This document shows positions 12,626 to 21,829 of a stretch of DNA of 26,326 nt, piece after piece. This DNA is from Lachnospiraceae bacterium UBA7076 (GTDB lineage Bacteria > Bacillota > Clostridia > Lachnospirales > Lachnospiraceae): assembly GCA_002493625.1 (NCBI GenBank), contig DKZK01000023.1:1-26326 (forward strand), given 5' to 3'. The translations under genes and the position numbers were made by a program. Numbering within the stretch: the stretch's first letter is position 1; every line of letters begins with the position of its first letter. A model generated the notes under the pieces. The model did not search any database, was not told where the DNA came from, and saw only the letters and a list, made by a program, of their open reading frames with translations.

Positions 12626-13999
12626 ATGAAGGATTTAATAGAAAGTAAGTGGGAAGATATATTGTCTCTTTTAGAAACACAGTATGACATTTCCTCAATT
12701 ATGATTAATACGTGGATTAGATCTCTCAAAATATATGAAGTAAAAGATAACACAGTTTATTTTTATGTTGATGAAAAACTAGGAGAAAATGCCGTCAAAT
12801 TCTTACGAAGAAAAGAATTTGACTTATTTTTGCTGTCTTCCATAAGAGAAACCTTAAACGACAGCAATATAGAAATCATTATAGATGAAAAGAAAAATTT
12901 TATATCCGAGGATGAAAAAAAGAATGAGGAACTCAATTCAGATTCTTATAAAGAAGCAATAAGCAGAAGTAATCTGAATCCAAAATATACATTTGAAACA
13001 TTTATTGTCGGTGATGGAAATAAACATGCCCATGCAACATGTCTTGCAGTTGCCGATATGCCGGCGCAGGATAATTTTAATCCTTTATTTTTGTATGGCA
13101 ATTCAGGTCTAGGTAAAACACATTTAATGCAGGCAATCGCCCATTACATATTGCAAAAGGATGAGAATATTAATGTTTTATATGTTCCGTCTGAGGTTTT
13201 TACCAATGAGATTATTGAAGCCATAAGAAACCATACCACTTCAGATTTCCGGGAGAAATACCGCAAGGTCGATGTTCTTCTTCTGGATGACGTACAATTT
13301 TTAATAGGAAAGGAAAGCACTCAGAATGAGTTTTTTCATACCTTTAATTCTCTTTACAACGACAAGAAACAAATTATCCTGTCATCGGACAAGCCTCCGA
13401 AGGAGATAAAAACTCTTGACCAGCGTATTATTTCAAGATTTGAGTGTGGCGTTCCTATCGATATTCATGAACCTGATTACGAAACGCGTATGGCAATTTT
13501 GCGAAACAAAGCAGAAATGGATCACCTTAAGGGTATTCCGGACGAGGTTTTTTCATATATAGCTGAAAACATTACCACGAATGTGCGTGAGCTTGAAGGC
13601 GCTCTCAACAAAATAGGGGTATTCTCCAAGCTCATGAATGAAAGTGTAACCCTTGAAACTGCAAAGGAATCACTGAAGGATATTATTAATAAGGATAATA
13701 TTGTATCTATTACACCTGAACTTATCGTTAAGACAGTTTCTGAACATATGAACATTTCCGTTGAGGATATATGTTCCAAAAAAAGAAGTCAGGATATTGC
13801 TACGGCAAGGCAGATTGTTATGTACCTCTGCCGTAAGTATACGGTTCTTGCCCTTAAATCAATTGGCAATGCAGTTGGTGGAAAGGATCATGCCACCGTT
13901 ATAAACGGCATTACGAGAACAGAAGAAAGACTGACATCGGATCCTGCATTTAAGGCTACCGTTGATACAATAATTAAAAAGCTTAATCCAAAAAATTAA
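12626..13999 (+). CDS. dnaA: Chromosomal replication initiator protein DnaA
   Basis: DnaA binds the boxes at oriC, assembles an ATP-dependent filament and opens the origin. The protein is 457 aa; ATG 12626 follows CGGAGG. Domain I is about 1-85 and a short acidic, Ser-rich domain II about 90-115. The AAA+ domain has Walker A GNSGLGKTH (158-166) and Walker B LLLDDVQF, with a sensor/arginine-finger segment LDQRIISRFECG. Domain IV carries the DNA-recognition signature DIATARQIVMYLCRKYT and the IGNAVGGKDHATV motif. Walker A is N-S where most relatives have G-V, which keeps the G-x4-GKT pattern. All expected catalytic motifs are present. It is followed by an AT-rich spacer and dnaN. Confidence 0.99.
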   Translation: MKDLIESKWEDILSLLETQYDISSIMINTWIRSLKIYEVKDNTVYFYVDEKLGENAVKFLRRKEFDLFLLSSIRETLNDSNIEIIIDEKKNFISEDEKKNEELNSDSYKEAISRSNLNPKYTFETFIVGDGNKHAHATCLAVADMPAQDNFNPLFLYGNSGLGKTHLMQAIAHYILQKDENINVLYVPSEVFTNEIIEAIRNHTTSDFREKYRKVDVLLLDDVQFLIGKESTQNEFFHTFNSLYNDKKQIILSSDKPPKEIKTLDQRIISRFECGVPIDIHEPDYETRMAILRNKAEMDHLKGIPDEVFSYIAENITTNVRELEGALNKIGVFSKLMNESVTLETAKESLKDIINKDNIVSITPELIVKTVSEHMNISVEDICSKKRSQDIATARQIVMYLCRKYTVLALKSIGNAVGGKDHATVINGITRTEERLTSDPAFKATVDTIIKKLNPKN

Positions 14000-14271
14000 T
14001 ATGAATCAACTTGTTGTTAATTCATTTATAAACTTATATGTTAATTTGTTGATAATACAATTTAATTTTAAACTGTTAAATTTAACACCTTAAATGAATC
14101 CATAATTGATTAACATATATTATTTCAGTTAAACACATTATTTTTATATTGACAAATCCTTTAATTTTAAGTAATTTAAGGCTTTTCAACATATTAACAC
14201 CTATTAATAATATTAATATTAATTTATTAAATATATATTGCATTTACGCAATCGAAAGGAGTTACATAAAA
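14000..14271. other. AT-rich dnaA-dnaN spacer, candidate DNA unwinding element
   Basis: This gap is dominated by A and T, with many ttaat/ttaac words. No exact DnaA box is visible; TGTTGATAA at 14047-14055 is one base off. In a bipartite origin, as in Bacillus, the unwinding element lies here. That role is inferred from position and composition. Confidence 0.5.
14149..14177 (+). promoter_or_regulatory. Candidate promoter of dnaN
   Basis: A perfect TTGACA (14149-14154), 17 nt, then TAATTT (14172-14177). An open frame starting here has no ribosome binding site and is not real coding. Confidence 0.5.
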
Positions 14272-15387
14272 ATGAAGATATCATGTTCAAAAGCTAATCT
14301 TCTTGCAGCACTCAATATAGTCTCAAAGGCTGTTTCCACAAAGACAACGATGCCAATACTGGAATGTATTCTTATAGACGTTTATTCTGACAGCATTAAA
14401 ATGACAGCAAATGATTTGGAGCTGGGAATAGAAACGGTGCTTGACGGAAAGGTCATTGAAATGGGCAGAATCGCCATTGAAGCTAAAATATTTAACGACA
14501 TTGTAAGAAAGCTTCCTGACAGTGAGGTTACTATAGAATCTACTCCTGATTATAAAACCATTATAAGATGTGAAAAGGCTAAATTTACCCTTTCTTCAAA
14601 ATCAGGCGAGGATTTTACTGAGCTTCCTGAAATTGAAAAGGAAAAGAAAATTACCATATCACAGTTTACATTAAAGGAAGTAATCAGGCAGACTATTTTT
14701 TCAATATCGGACAATGAAAATAATAAGCTTATGACAGGCGAGTTATTTGAAATAAAAAACGGAAAGCTTACCGTAGTTTCTCTTGACGGACACAGAATAT
14801 CCCTGAGAAACATTAATCTTAAGGAAGCCGGAGATGATGTAAGCGTTGTTGTTCCGGGAAAAACATTAGGGGAATTATATAAGATTATAAACGGTGGAGT
14901 AGATGATATGGTAAATATTTATTTCACGGATAATCATATTTTATTTGAGTTTGAAAATACGGTTGTTGTTTCCAGACTTTTTGAGGGTGAATATTATAAA
15001 ATTGTTAATATGCTTTCCATGGATTATAAAATAAAGGTTGAGGTAAATAATAAGGAGCTTCTTGACTGTATAGACAGAGCGTCTCTGCTTATTAAGGAAT
15101 CTGACAAGAAGCCTATTATTGTAAGCATAAAGGACGACAATAACATGTACCTTAAGGTTGATACCTTTATGGGATCCATGAACGAAGAAATTGAAATAGA
15201 CAAAGAGGGAGAGGAAATTATAATAGGTTTTAATCCTAAATTTGTAATGGATGTGCTTAAGGTAATTGATGATGAAAAAATTACTTTATACATGAAGGAT
15301 TCAAAATCACCTTGTATTATAAGGGATGTAGAAGAAAATTATATTTATGTCGTTCTTCCTGTTAATATAAATGCAGGGGCATATTAA
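14272..15387 (+). CDS. dnaN: DNA polymerase III beta subunit (sliding clamp)
   Basis: DnaN forms the ring that tethers the replicative polymerase to DNA. The protein is 371 aa from ATG 14272, ten bases after AAAGGAG. It starts MKISCSKANLLAALNIVSKAV, typical of the family, and ends with the clamp tail YIYVVLPVNINAGAY, close to the usual L-P-x-R/N type C-terminus. Three tandem clamp domains of about 120 residues are spanned. The frame can be extended upstream by 41 residues, but that part lacks a ribosome binding site and reads like AT-rich spacer. yaaA follows 38 nt later. Confidence 0.98.
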   Translation: MKISCSKANLLAALNIVSKAVSTKTTMPILECILIDVYSDSIKMTANDLELGIETVLDGKVIEMGRIAIEAKIFNDIVRKLPDSEVTIESTPDYKTIIRCEKAKFTLSSKSGEDFTELPEIEKEKKITISQFTLKEVIRQTIFSISDNENNKLMTGELFEIKNGKLTVVSLDGHRISLRNINLKEAGDDVSVVVPGKTLGELYKIINGGVDDMVNIYFTDNHILFEFENTVVVSRLFEGEYYKIVNMLSMDYKIKVEVNNKELLDCIDRASLLIKESDKKPIIVSIKDDNNMYLKVDTFMGSMNEEIEIDKEGEEIIIGFNPKFVMDVLKVIDDEKITLYMKDSKSPCIIRDVEENYIYVVLPVNINAGAY

Positions 15388-15425
15388 TTTAAAATGGAAT
15401 GAAGTTCCAAGAGGGAGAATTTAAA

Positions 15426-15641
15426 ATGCATATTATTAAGCTTAGAGAAGGAGAAGATTTCATAAAGCTTGGACAGGCTCTTAAGGCAGCGGGACTTGTT
15501 GATTCAGGCATTGATGCAAAGGAGGCTATACAGCAGGGGCTTGTTCTCGTTGACGGCGAGGTTGATACAAGACGTGGAAGAAAGCTTTATGACGGAGCAG
15601 AGGTAATATATGATGATGAGAAGATAAGCATTCAGAAATAG
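15426..15641 (+). CDS. yaaA: S4-domain RNA-binding protein YaaA
   Basis: This small protein (71 aa) has an S4-type RNA-binding fold: FIKLGQALKAAGLVDSGIDAK followed by the loop GLVLVDGEVDTRRGRKLYDG. It sits between dnaN and recF, as in many Firmicutes. ATG 15426 follows GAGGGAG with an 8-nt spacing; an ATG at 15399 lacks such a site and gives an odd N-terminal extension. In Bacillus the locus is linked to ribosome function; its role here is inferred from homology and position. Confidence 0.93.
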   Translation: MHIIKLREGEDFIKLGQALKAAGLVDSGIDAKEAIQQGLVLVDGEVDTRRGRKLYDGAEVIYDDEKISIQK

Positions 15642-15665
15642 AATATATTTTCAGAGGAGACAGGA

Positions 15666-16763
15666 ATGTTTATCGATAAACTGGCATTAAATAATTTCAG
15701 AAATTATGATGAGGAAGAAATTTCTTTTTCCGAGGGGATTAACATACTTTACGGTGATAATGCCCAAGGGAAAACAAATGTGCTGGAAGCTATATATATG
15801 ACGGCGACTACAAAATCCCACAGAGGAAACAGGGATAAGGAAATAATACAATTTGGCTCTGATGAAGCTCATATAAGGGCTGATGTTAAAAAAAATGATA
15901 TAAGCCACCGTATAGATATGCATTTAAGGAAAAATAAAAGCAAGGGCGTTGCCATAGATATGGTTTCGATAAAAAAAAGCATTCAGCTTTTCGGGCTTGT
16001 AAATATTGTCCTTTTTTCTCCTGAGGATTTATCAATCATAAAAGAAAGTCCTGCCGAAAGAAGAAGATTTATGGATATGGAGCTCTGTCAGCTCAATAAA
16101 TTATATTACAGTGATTTGTCATCGTATAATAAAGTGCTTAATCAGAGAAATAATCTTCTTAAGCAAATAGCTTTTAATGAGAAAAGCAGGGATTTGCTGG
16201 AGGTCTGGGATGAGCAATTGGTAAAATATGGTATAAAAATTATCTCTTTACGGGATAATTTTATAAATATGATAAATGAGATTATGTGTGATATACATAG
16301 CAGTCTTACATCGGGAAAAGAAAAAATAAAAGTCATATATGAAAAAAATACGGATGAAGAAAAATTTTTGGAGGAATTACAAAATAAAAGACAGGTTGAT
16401 TTGAAATATCAGTCAACGTCAGTAGGTCCGCACAGAGATGATATTATGTTTCTTGTCAATGACATAGATGTAAAAAAATACGGTTCTCAGGGACAACAAA
16501 GAACAGCAGCATTATCTCTTAAGCTTGCAGAAATAGAGCTTGTAAAAAAAATAATAAACGACAATCCGATACTTCTTCTGGATGATGTTATGTCAGAGCT
16601 TGATTCTACAAGGAGAGATGCGCTTTTATCATATATAAGCAATATTCAGACTATCATTACCTGTACGGGATATGATGATTTTATAAAGGAAAGGCTTAAC
16701 ATAGATAAAATTTACAAGGTTAGCCGGGGTAAAATTAGGGAGGAAATTTATGAGCACGAATAA
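15666..16763 (+). CDS. recF: DNA replication and repair protein RecF
   Basis: RecF is an SMC/ABC-like ATPase that loads RecA at gaps with RecO and RecR. The 365-aa protein has Walker A GDNAQGKTN (30-38), GPHRDD and the ABC signature SQGQQRT, and Walker B ILLLDDVMSELD with a D-loop. AGAGGAG lies just upstream of ATG 15666. It overlaps the start of gyrB by 14 nt, so the two are translationally linked. There is no remB (yaaB) gene between recF and gyrB, unlike in Bacillus. Confidence 0.98.
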   Translation: MFIDKLALNNFRNYDEEEISFSEGINILYGDNAQGKTNVLEAIYMTATTKSHRGNRDKEIIQFGSDEAHIRADVKKNDISHRIDMHLRKNKSKGVAIDMVSIKKSIQLFGLVNIVLFSPEDLSIIKESPAERRRFMDMELCQLNKLYYSDLSSYNKVLNQRNNLLKQIAFNEKSRDLLEVWDEQLVKYGIKIISLRDNFINMINEIMCDIHSSLTSGKEKIKVIYEKNTDEEKFLEELQNKRQVDLKYQSTSVGPHRDDIMFLVNDIDVKKYGSQGQQRTAALSLKLAEIELVKKIINDNPILLLDDVMSELDSTRRDALLSYISNIQTIITCTGYDDFIKERLNIDKIYKVSRGKIREEIYEHE

Positions 16764-18672
16764 CAGCGAAAATTATGGAGCTGATCAGATTCAGATATTG
16801 GAGGGTCTTGAGGCAGTAAGAAAAAGACCGGGTATGTACATTGGAAGTACCTCCTCAAGAGGTCTTCATCATCTTGTATATGAGATTGTTGACAATGCAG
16901 TTGACGAGGCGCTTGCAGGTTTTTGTACGGAAATTGACGTAAGTATAAATGAGGATAATTCTGTAACGGTTGTGGATAACGGAAGGGGTATCCCTATCGG
17001 AATACATGAAAAGGCAGGTATTCCTGCCGTTGAGGTTGTATTTACAATACTTCACGCCGGCGGTAAGTTCGGCGGTGGAGGATATAAGGTATCAGGTGGT
17101 CTTCATGGCGTAGGAGCTTCCGTTGTAAATGCTCTTTCCAACTGGCTGGAGGTTGAAATATCAAGAGACGGCAAGGTTTATAAGCAGCGTTATGAAAGAG
17201 GACATGTTGTTTATAAGCTTAAGGAAATAGGAAAGACGGATAAGGTTGGCACAAAGGTTACATTTATGCCGGATGATACTATTTTTGATGATGTTATATT
17301 TGATTTTGATACTCTTAAGAGAAGACTCAGGGAGATGGCCTTTCTTACAAAGGGACTTAAAATAAATCTTACAGATAAAAGAGATGAAAATGAGAGAAAG
17401 GAAAGCTATCATTATGAGGGCGGCATAAAGGAATTTGTACAGTATCTTAACAGACACAAAACGACCCTTTACGACAAAATAATTTATGTTGAGGGAAATA
17501 AAGATGATATTTATGTCGAAGTAGCCTTACAGCATAATGATTCCTACAATGAGGCTACCTTAAGCTTTGTAAATAATATAACGACACCGGAGGGAGGCAC
17601 GCATCTTACGGGTTTTAAGAGCGCCATAACAAAGGTATTTAATGATTATGCAAGGACAAACAAGCTTATTAAGGAAAAGGAAGAAAATCTTTCGGGAGAT
17701 GATTTAAGAGAAGGTCTTACAGCTATTGTAAGCATAAAGATTTCCGAGCCGCAGTTTGAGGGACAGACAAAGCAGAAGCTTGGAAATGCTGAGGCGAGAA
17801 CGGCGGTTGAAACTCTTGTAAATGAGAAGCTTACTTATTTCCTTGAGCAGAATCCGCAGATTGCAAAAATAATAATCAGCAAGGCTGCGCTTGCCCAGAG
17901 AGCCAGAATTGCCGCAAGAAAAGCAAGGGATGTTGCAAGAAAAAGCTCCCTTGAAAACAGCATGGCGCTTCCGGGAAAGCTTGCAGACTGTTCGGATAAG
18001 GATCCTAAAAACTGCGAGATATATATTGTTGAGGGAGATTCTGCGGGAGGCTCTGCAAAAACTGCCCGCTCAAGGGCAACGCAGGCTATACTTCCTTTAA
18101 GAGGAAAAATACTGAATGTTGAGAAAGCAAGAATAGACAGAATACTTGAAAATGCAGAAATAAAAGCTATGATAACTGCTTTCGGAACAGGAATAAGAGA
18201 AAATTTCAATATAGAAAAGCTTCGCTATGATAAAATTATTATTATGACGGATGCCGATGTTGACGGCGCTCATATTGCGACGCTTATGCTTACGTTTTTC
18301 TTCCGGTTTATGCCTGACCTTATAAGGCAGGGGCATGTTTATCTTGCGCAGCCGCCTCTTTATAAGCTGGAAAAAAACAAAAAGACATGGTATGCCTACA
18401 GCGATGATGAGCTTGCCAGGATACTGGATGAGGTCGGAAGGGATAACACTAATAAAATCCAGCGTTACAAGGGACTTGGAGAGATGGATGCAGAGCAGCT
18501 CTGGGATACGACCATGGATCCTGAAAAGAGAATACTGCTTAAGGTGTCCATAGATGAGGACAGTGAGTCGGAGCTGGATATTGTTTTCGATACTCTTATG
18601 GGTGAAAAGGTTGAGCCAAGACGTGAATTTATAGAGACAAACGCTAAGTTTGTCAAAAATCTTGATATTTAA
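16750..18672 (+). CDS. gyrB: DNA gyrase subunit B
   Basis: GyrB supplies the ATPase of gyrase, which introduces negative supercoils. The 640-aa protein has the GHKL ATPase features EIVDNAVDEALAG, DNGRGIPIG and GGLHGVGASVVNALS, the transducer domain, the TOPRIM motifs EGDSAGGSA and DADVDGAHI, and the C-terminal QRYKGLGEMDAEQLW. The length is that of Gram-positive GyrB, without the extra domain of enterobacteria. ATG 16750 is preceded by GGGAGG and overlaps the recF end. gyrA starts 15 nt after the stop. Confidence 0.99.
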   Translation: MSTNNSENYGADQIQILEGLEAVRKRPGMYIGSTSSRGLHHLVYEIVDNAVDEALAGFCTEIDVSINEDNSVTVVDNGRGIPIGIHEKAGIPAVEVVFTILHAGGKFGGGGYKVSGGLHGVGASVVNALSNWLEVEISRDGKVYKQRYERGHVVYKLKEIGKTDKVGTKVTFMPDDTIFDDVIFDFDTLKRRLREMAFLTKGLKINLTDKRDENERKESYHYEGGIKEFVQYLNRHKTTLYDKIIYVEGNKDDIYVEVALQHNDSYNEATLSFVNNITTPEGGTHLTGFKSAITKVFNDYARTNKLIKEKEENLSGDDLREGLTAIVSIKISEPQFEGQTKQKLGNAEARTAVETLVNEKLTYFLEQNPQIAKIIISKAALAQRARIAARKARDVARKSSLENSMALPGKLADCSDKDPKNCEIYIVEGDSAGGSAKTARSRATQAILPLRGKILNVEKARIDRILENAEIKAMITAFGTGIRENFNIEKLRYDKIIIMTDADVDGAHIATLMLTFFFRFMPDLIRQGHVYLAQPPLYKLEKNKKTWYAYSDDELARILDEVGRDNTNKIQRYKGLGEMDAEQLWDTTMDPEKRILLKVSIDEDSESELDIVFDTLMGEKVEPRREFIETNAKFVKNLDI

Positions 18673-18687
18673 TAAAGGAGAGAAAAA

Positions 18688-21252
18688 ATGGACGATAGTA
18701 CAATATTTGATAAAATCCATGAAGTGGATTTGAAGAAAACCATGGAAACGTCTTATATAGATTATGCCATGAGTGTTATCGCTGCAAGAGCTCTCCCTGA
18801 TGTAAGAGATGGTCTTAAGCCGGTACAGAGAAGAATACTTCACTCCATGATGGAGCTTCATAACGGACCTGACAAGCCGCACAGAAAATGTGCCCGTATT
18901 GTCGGTGATACAATGGGTAAATATCACCCTCACGGAGACAGCTCCATATATGAGGCTTTGGTTAAGCTTGCTCAGGAATGGTCAACAAGATATCCTCTTG
19001 TGGACGGACACGGAAATTTTGGTTCTGTTGACGGTGACGGTGCTGCGGCAATGAGATATACAGAGGCAAGACTTTCCAAGATTTCTACGGAAATGATTGC
19101 CGATATTGATATGGATACGGTTGATTTCATTCCGAACTTTGATGAGACGGAACGGGAGCCGGTAGTTTTGCCAAGCCGTTATCCGAATCTTCTCGTAAAC
19201 GGAACGTCAGGTATTGCCGTTGGTATGGCTACAAATATACCGCCTCACAATTTAAATGAGATAATTAACGCGGTTGTAAAAATAATTGATAACAGGATTC
19301 TTGAAGACAGGGATACGGATATAGACGAGATAATGGATATTGTTCAGGGTCCTGATTTTCCTACGGGCGCGCAGATACTCGGTACTTCGGGAATAAATGA
19401 GGCATACAGAACCGGGCGCGGAAAAATAAAGGTCAGAGCGGTGACGGATATTGAGCCTATGCCTAATGGAAAGCAAAGAATTGTTGTCACTGAGCTACCA
19501 TATATGGTAAATAAGGCAAAGCTCATACAAAAGATAGCAGAGCTTGTAAAGGATAAAAAAATTGACGGCATATCAGACCTCAGGGATGAATCCTCAAGGG
19601 AGGGCATGAGAATTGTTATTGAGCTTAAGAAGGACTGCAATGCAAATATTCTTCTTAACCAACTCTTTAAGCATACCCAGATGCAGGACACATTTGGCGT
19701 TATTATGCTTGCCCTTGTAAATAATGAGCCGAGGGTGCTGAATCTTCTTGAAATGCTTACATATTATCTTAAGCATCAGGAGGAGGTTGTCACAAGAAGA
19801 ACAAAGTATGAGTTGAATAAGGCTGAGGCAAGGGCTCATATCGTTGAGGGACTTCTTATTGCCCTCGATAACATTGATGAGGTTATAAAGCTTATAAGAG
19901 CTGCAAAGACAGTTGCTGATGCAAAGCTTGCCCTTATTGAAAGATTTGGTCTTTCAGACGCGCAGGCATCCGCAATTGTAGATATGAGACTTCGTGTGCT
20001 TACAGGTCTGGAAAGAGAAAAGCTTGAAAACGAGTACAGGGAGCTTATGGAAAGAATTGCAGAGCTGAAAGCAATTCTTGCAGACGAGAAGAAGCTTCTC
20101 GGTGTCATAAAAGAGGAAATTCTTATAATCGCAACAAAATACGGAGATAAGAGAAGAACTTCAATTGGAATTGATGTTGAGGACGATATAACGGTAGAGG
20201 ACCTTATCAAGAAGGAAAATATAGTTGTTGCCATGACAAAGCTTGGATATATCAAGAGAATGACGGTAAATAACTTTAAGAGCCAGAACAGAGGCGGTAA
20301 GGGAATAAAGGGAATGCAGACCATAGACGAGGATTTCATAGAGGATTTGTTTATGACCACAACCCACCACTATATTATGTTCTTTACAAATATGGGAAAG
20401 GTGTACAGACTGAAGGCCTATGAAATTCCTGAGGCAAGCAGAACTGCAAGGGGAACTGCAATTATAAATCTCTTACAGCTTCAGCCGGATGAAAAGATAA
20501 CCGCCGTTATTCCAATCAGGAAGTATGTTGAGGGAAGATATCTTTTCATGTGTACAAAAAATGGTATTGTGAAAAAGACACGTATCACGGAATATTCAAA
20601 TGTGAGAAAGTCGGGACTTGCTGCCATAACCTTAAAGGAAAATGATGAGCTTATTGAGGTTAAGGCTACAAATAATACAAAGGATATCATTCTTGTCACA
20701 AAGCATGGAATGTGTATAAGGTTTAATGAGAGAGATGTAAGAAGTACGGGAAGAACCTCAATGGGCGTTATAGGTATGAATGTTTCCGGCGGTGATGAAA
20801 TAATCGGAATGCAGCTTGACACCCAGGGAGAGGCGCTTTTGCTTGTGTCTGAGAAGGGTCTCGGAAAAAGAACGCTCATGAAGGAATTTACGCCTCAGAG
20901 ACGTGGCGGAAAGGGAGTTAAGTGTTATAAGATTAATGAGCGTTCCGGTAATGTTGTAGGCTTTAAGGCGGTAAATGAAGACAACGAAATTATGATTATT
21001 ACAAATCAGGGAATTGTCATAAGAATACTTTGTAAGGATATATCAACCCTTGGACGTATCACTACCGGCGTCAAGCTTATCAACATGGATACGGAGAATG
21101 ATATAATTGTTGCAAGCATAGCAAAGGTAAGACAAAAGTCAGCGGATGAGTCCGAGTCACTGATTGCAATGGAGCAGGAGATGGAGGAAGCTGACAATGA
21201 GGAAACAAATGTTGAGGATACTGATTCAGAGGAAACGGATAACGTTGATTAG
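18688..21252 (+). CDS. gyrA: DNA gyrase subunit A
   Basis: GyrA cuts and religates DNA in gyrase. The 854-aa protein starts at ATG 18688 after AAAGGAG. The winged-helix domain has the catalytic Tyr124 in AMRYTEARLSK. The quinolone-determining region reads HPHGDSSIYEALV, with Ser85 and Glu89 at the positions of E. coli Ser83 and Asp87, so no common resistance substitution is seen at Ser85; Glu at 89 is normal for Gram-positives. The C-terminal beta-pinwheel carries the GyrA box QRRGGKG at 737-743, which marks gyrase rather than topoisomerase IV. The last 35 residues are an acidic Glu/Asp tail. The downstream gap has no good U-run terminator. Confidence 0.99.
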   Translation: MDDSTIFDKIHEVDLKKTMETSYIDYAMSVIAARALPDVRDGLKPVQRRILHSMMELHNGPDKPHRKCARIVGDTMGKYHPHGDSSIYEALVKLAQEWSTRYPLVDGHGNFGSVDGDGAAAMRYTEARLSKISTEMIADIDMDTVDFIPNFDETEREPVVLPSRYPNLLVNGTSGIAVGMATNIPPHNLNEIINAVVKIIDNRILEDRDTDIDEIMDIVQGPDFPTGAQILGTSGINEAYRTGRGKIKVRAVTDIEPMPNGKQRIVVTELPYMVNKAKLIQKIAELVKDKKIDGISDLRDESSREGMRIVIELKKDCNANILLNQLFKHTQMQDTFGVIMLALVNNEPRVLNLLEMLTYYLKHQEEVVTRRTKYELNKAEARAHIVEGLLIALDNIDEVIKLIRAAKTVADAKLALIERFGLSDAQASAIVDMRLRVLTGLEREKLENEYRELMERIAELKAILADEKKLLGVIKEEILIIATKYGDKRRTSIGIDVEDDITVEDLIKKENIVVAMTKLGYIKRMTVNNFKSQNRGGKGIKGMQTIDEDFIEDLFMTTTHHYIMFFTNMGKVYRLKAYEIPEASRTARGTAIINLLQLQPDEKITAVIPIRKYVEGRYLFMCTKNGIVKKTRITEYSNVRKSGLAAITLKENDELIEVKATNNTKDIILVTKHGMCIRFNERDVRSTGRTSMGVIGMNVSGGDEIIGMQLDTQGEALLLVSEKGLGKRTLMKEFTPQRRGGKGVKCYKINERSGNVVGFKAVNEDNEIMIITNQGIVIRILCKDISTLGRITTGVKLINMDTENDIIVASIAKVRQKSADESESLIAMEQEMEEADNEETNVEDTDSEETDNVD

Positions 21253-21341
21253 GCAATTGTGAAACACAGCGATAAGCGTGCCATGCGTTGATATGTCTGT
21301 ATTACGCAACGGACGTTTGAAAAGGCATGGTTTTGCAATTG
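21253..21341 (+). other. Structured spacer after gyrA
   Basis: No gene or U-tract terminator is visible, but helices nest: GCAATTG at 21253-21259 and 21335-21341 (self-complementary outer repeat), CCATGC 21281-21286 with GCATGG 21325-21330, and inside it CGTTG 21286-21290 with CAACG 21307-21311 (or TGCGT with ACGCA). It could be the 3' structure of the gyrA transcript or a small RNA. Shared bases mean the inner helices partly exclude each other. Confidence 0.4.
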
Positions 21342-21375
21342 ACTGGGTATTAATAGACAAAAGGAGGAACAAATT

Positions 21376-21579
21376 ATGTCAGGTGAGGACTTAAAAGAGG
21401 GCTTAGAGGGACTAAGCAAAATTGACGGTTTTTCCGGTGTATTGTTTGATGCAGCGTATTGGATTGCCGTTGTATTTGTCGTCCTTTTTGTGGCATATAT
21501 TTTTGCGGCGATTGTGTGTTACGTGAACAGGCGCCGGAGAGGAATACCAAATAATGATGATGATTTTCTTGATGACTAG
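21376..21579 (+). CDS. 67-aa single-pass membrane protein of unknown function
   Basis: A perfect AGGAGG (21362-21367) precedes the ATG, which argues for real translation. Residues 26-50 form one hydrophobic helix (AAYWIAVVFVVLFVAYIFAA), followed by NRRRR and an acidic end DDDFLDD. By the positive-inside rule the C-terminus is cytoplasmic. It is flanked by two structured intergenic stretches. I do not recognise the family; small proteins of this build often accompany larger membrane complexes. Confidence 0.75.
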   Translation: MSGEDLKEGLEGLSKIDGFSGVLFDAAYWIAVVFVVLFVAYIFAAIVCYVNRRRRGIPNNDDDFLDD

Positions 21580-21595
21580 AAGATAGTAGTAAAAC

Positions 21596-21789
21596 GGGCA
21601 GCATATGCAAATTCTGTCAATAAAATTAAAATCGTTTGAAGACGTCGGTACTTAGGTGACGTATGTCCTGAGGTGTCTGCGAAGCAGACAGAGTCCTGAG
21701 GACAAGTGCTATTGTGCAATAGTACCGTTACGTCGGAGATGAGCGAAAGCGTATTTTAATTTTATTGATGGAATTTCTGAATGCTGCCC
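21596..21789 (+). other. 194-nt structured element with long inverted-repeat ends
   Basis: The ends pair in two blocks: GGGCAGCA (21596-21603) with TGCTGCCC (21782-21789), then, after a 5/5 internal loop, 21609-21632 with 21753-21776 as a continuous 24-bp helix in which two pairs are T-G. Inside lie GACGT/ACGTC and GGTAC/GTACC long-range pairs (near 21640-21650 and 21722-21734), GTCCT/AGGAC, the hairpin TGTCTGC-GAA-GCAGACA (21673-21689) and the hairpin CTATTG-TG-CAATAG (21709-21722). A GTCCTGAGG word occurs twice. The G-U pairs on this strand favour a + strand RNA. No target-site duplication or coding frame is seen. It could be a MITE-like insertion or a leader RNA of the fumarase genes. Confidence 0.7.
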
Positions 21790-21829
21790 ATTTCTAAAAT
21801 ATTTTTAAGAAAGCTGAGGGTTATTTATC

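Noticed and set aside
14149..14271. 41-residue N-terminal extension of DnaN
   Set aside because: It starts within a promoter-like TTGACA, lacks a ribosome binding site, and the family N-terminus begins at the ATG at 14272.
18097..18933. 278-aa minus-strand frame across the gyrB/gyrA junction
   Set aside because: It is antisense to two essential genes, has no start signal, and its sequence shows no domain.
21596..21789. Insertion sequence remnant
   Set aside because: No transposase fragment and no target-site duplication (flanks AAAAC and ATTTC differ), so only a MITE-like or RNA interpretation is left open.
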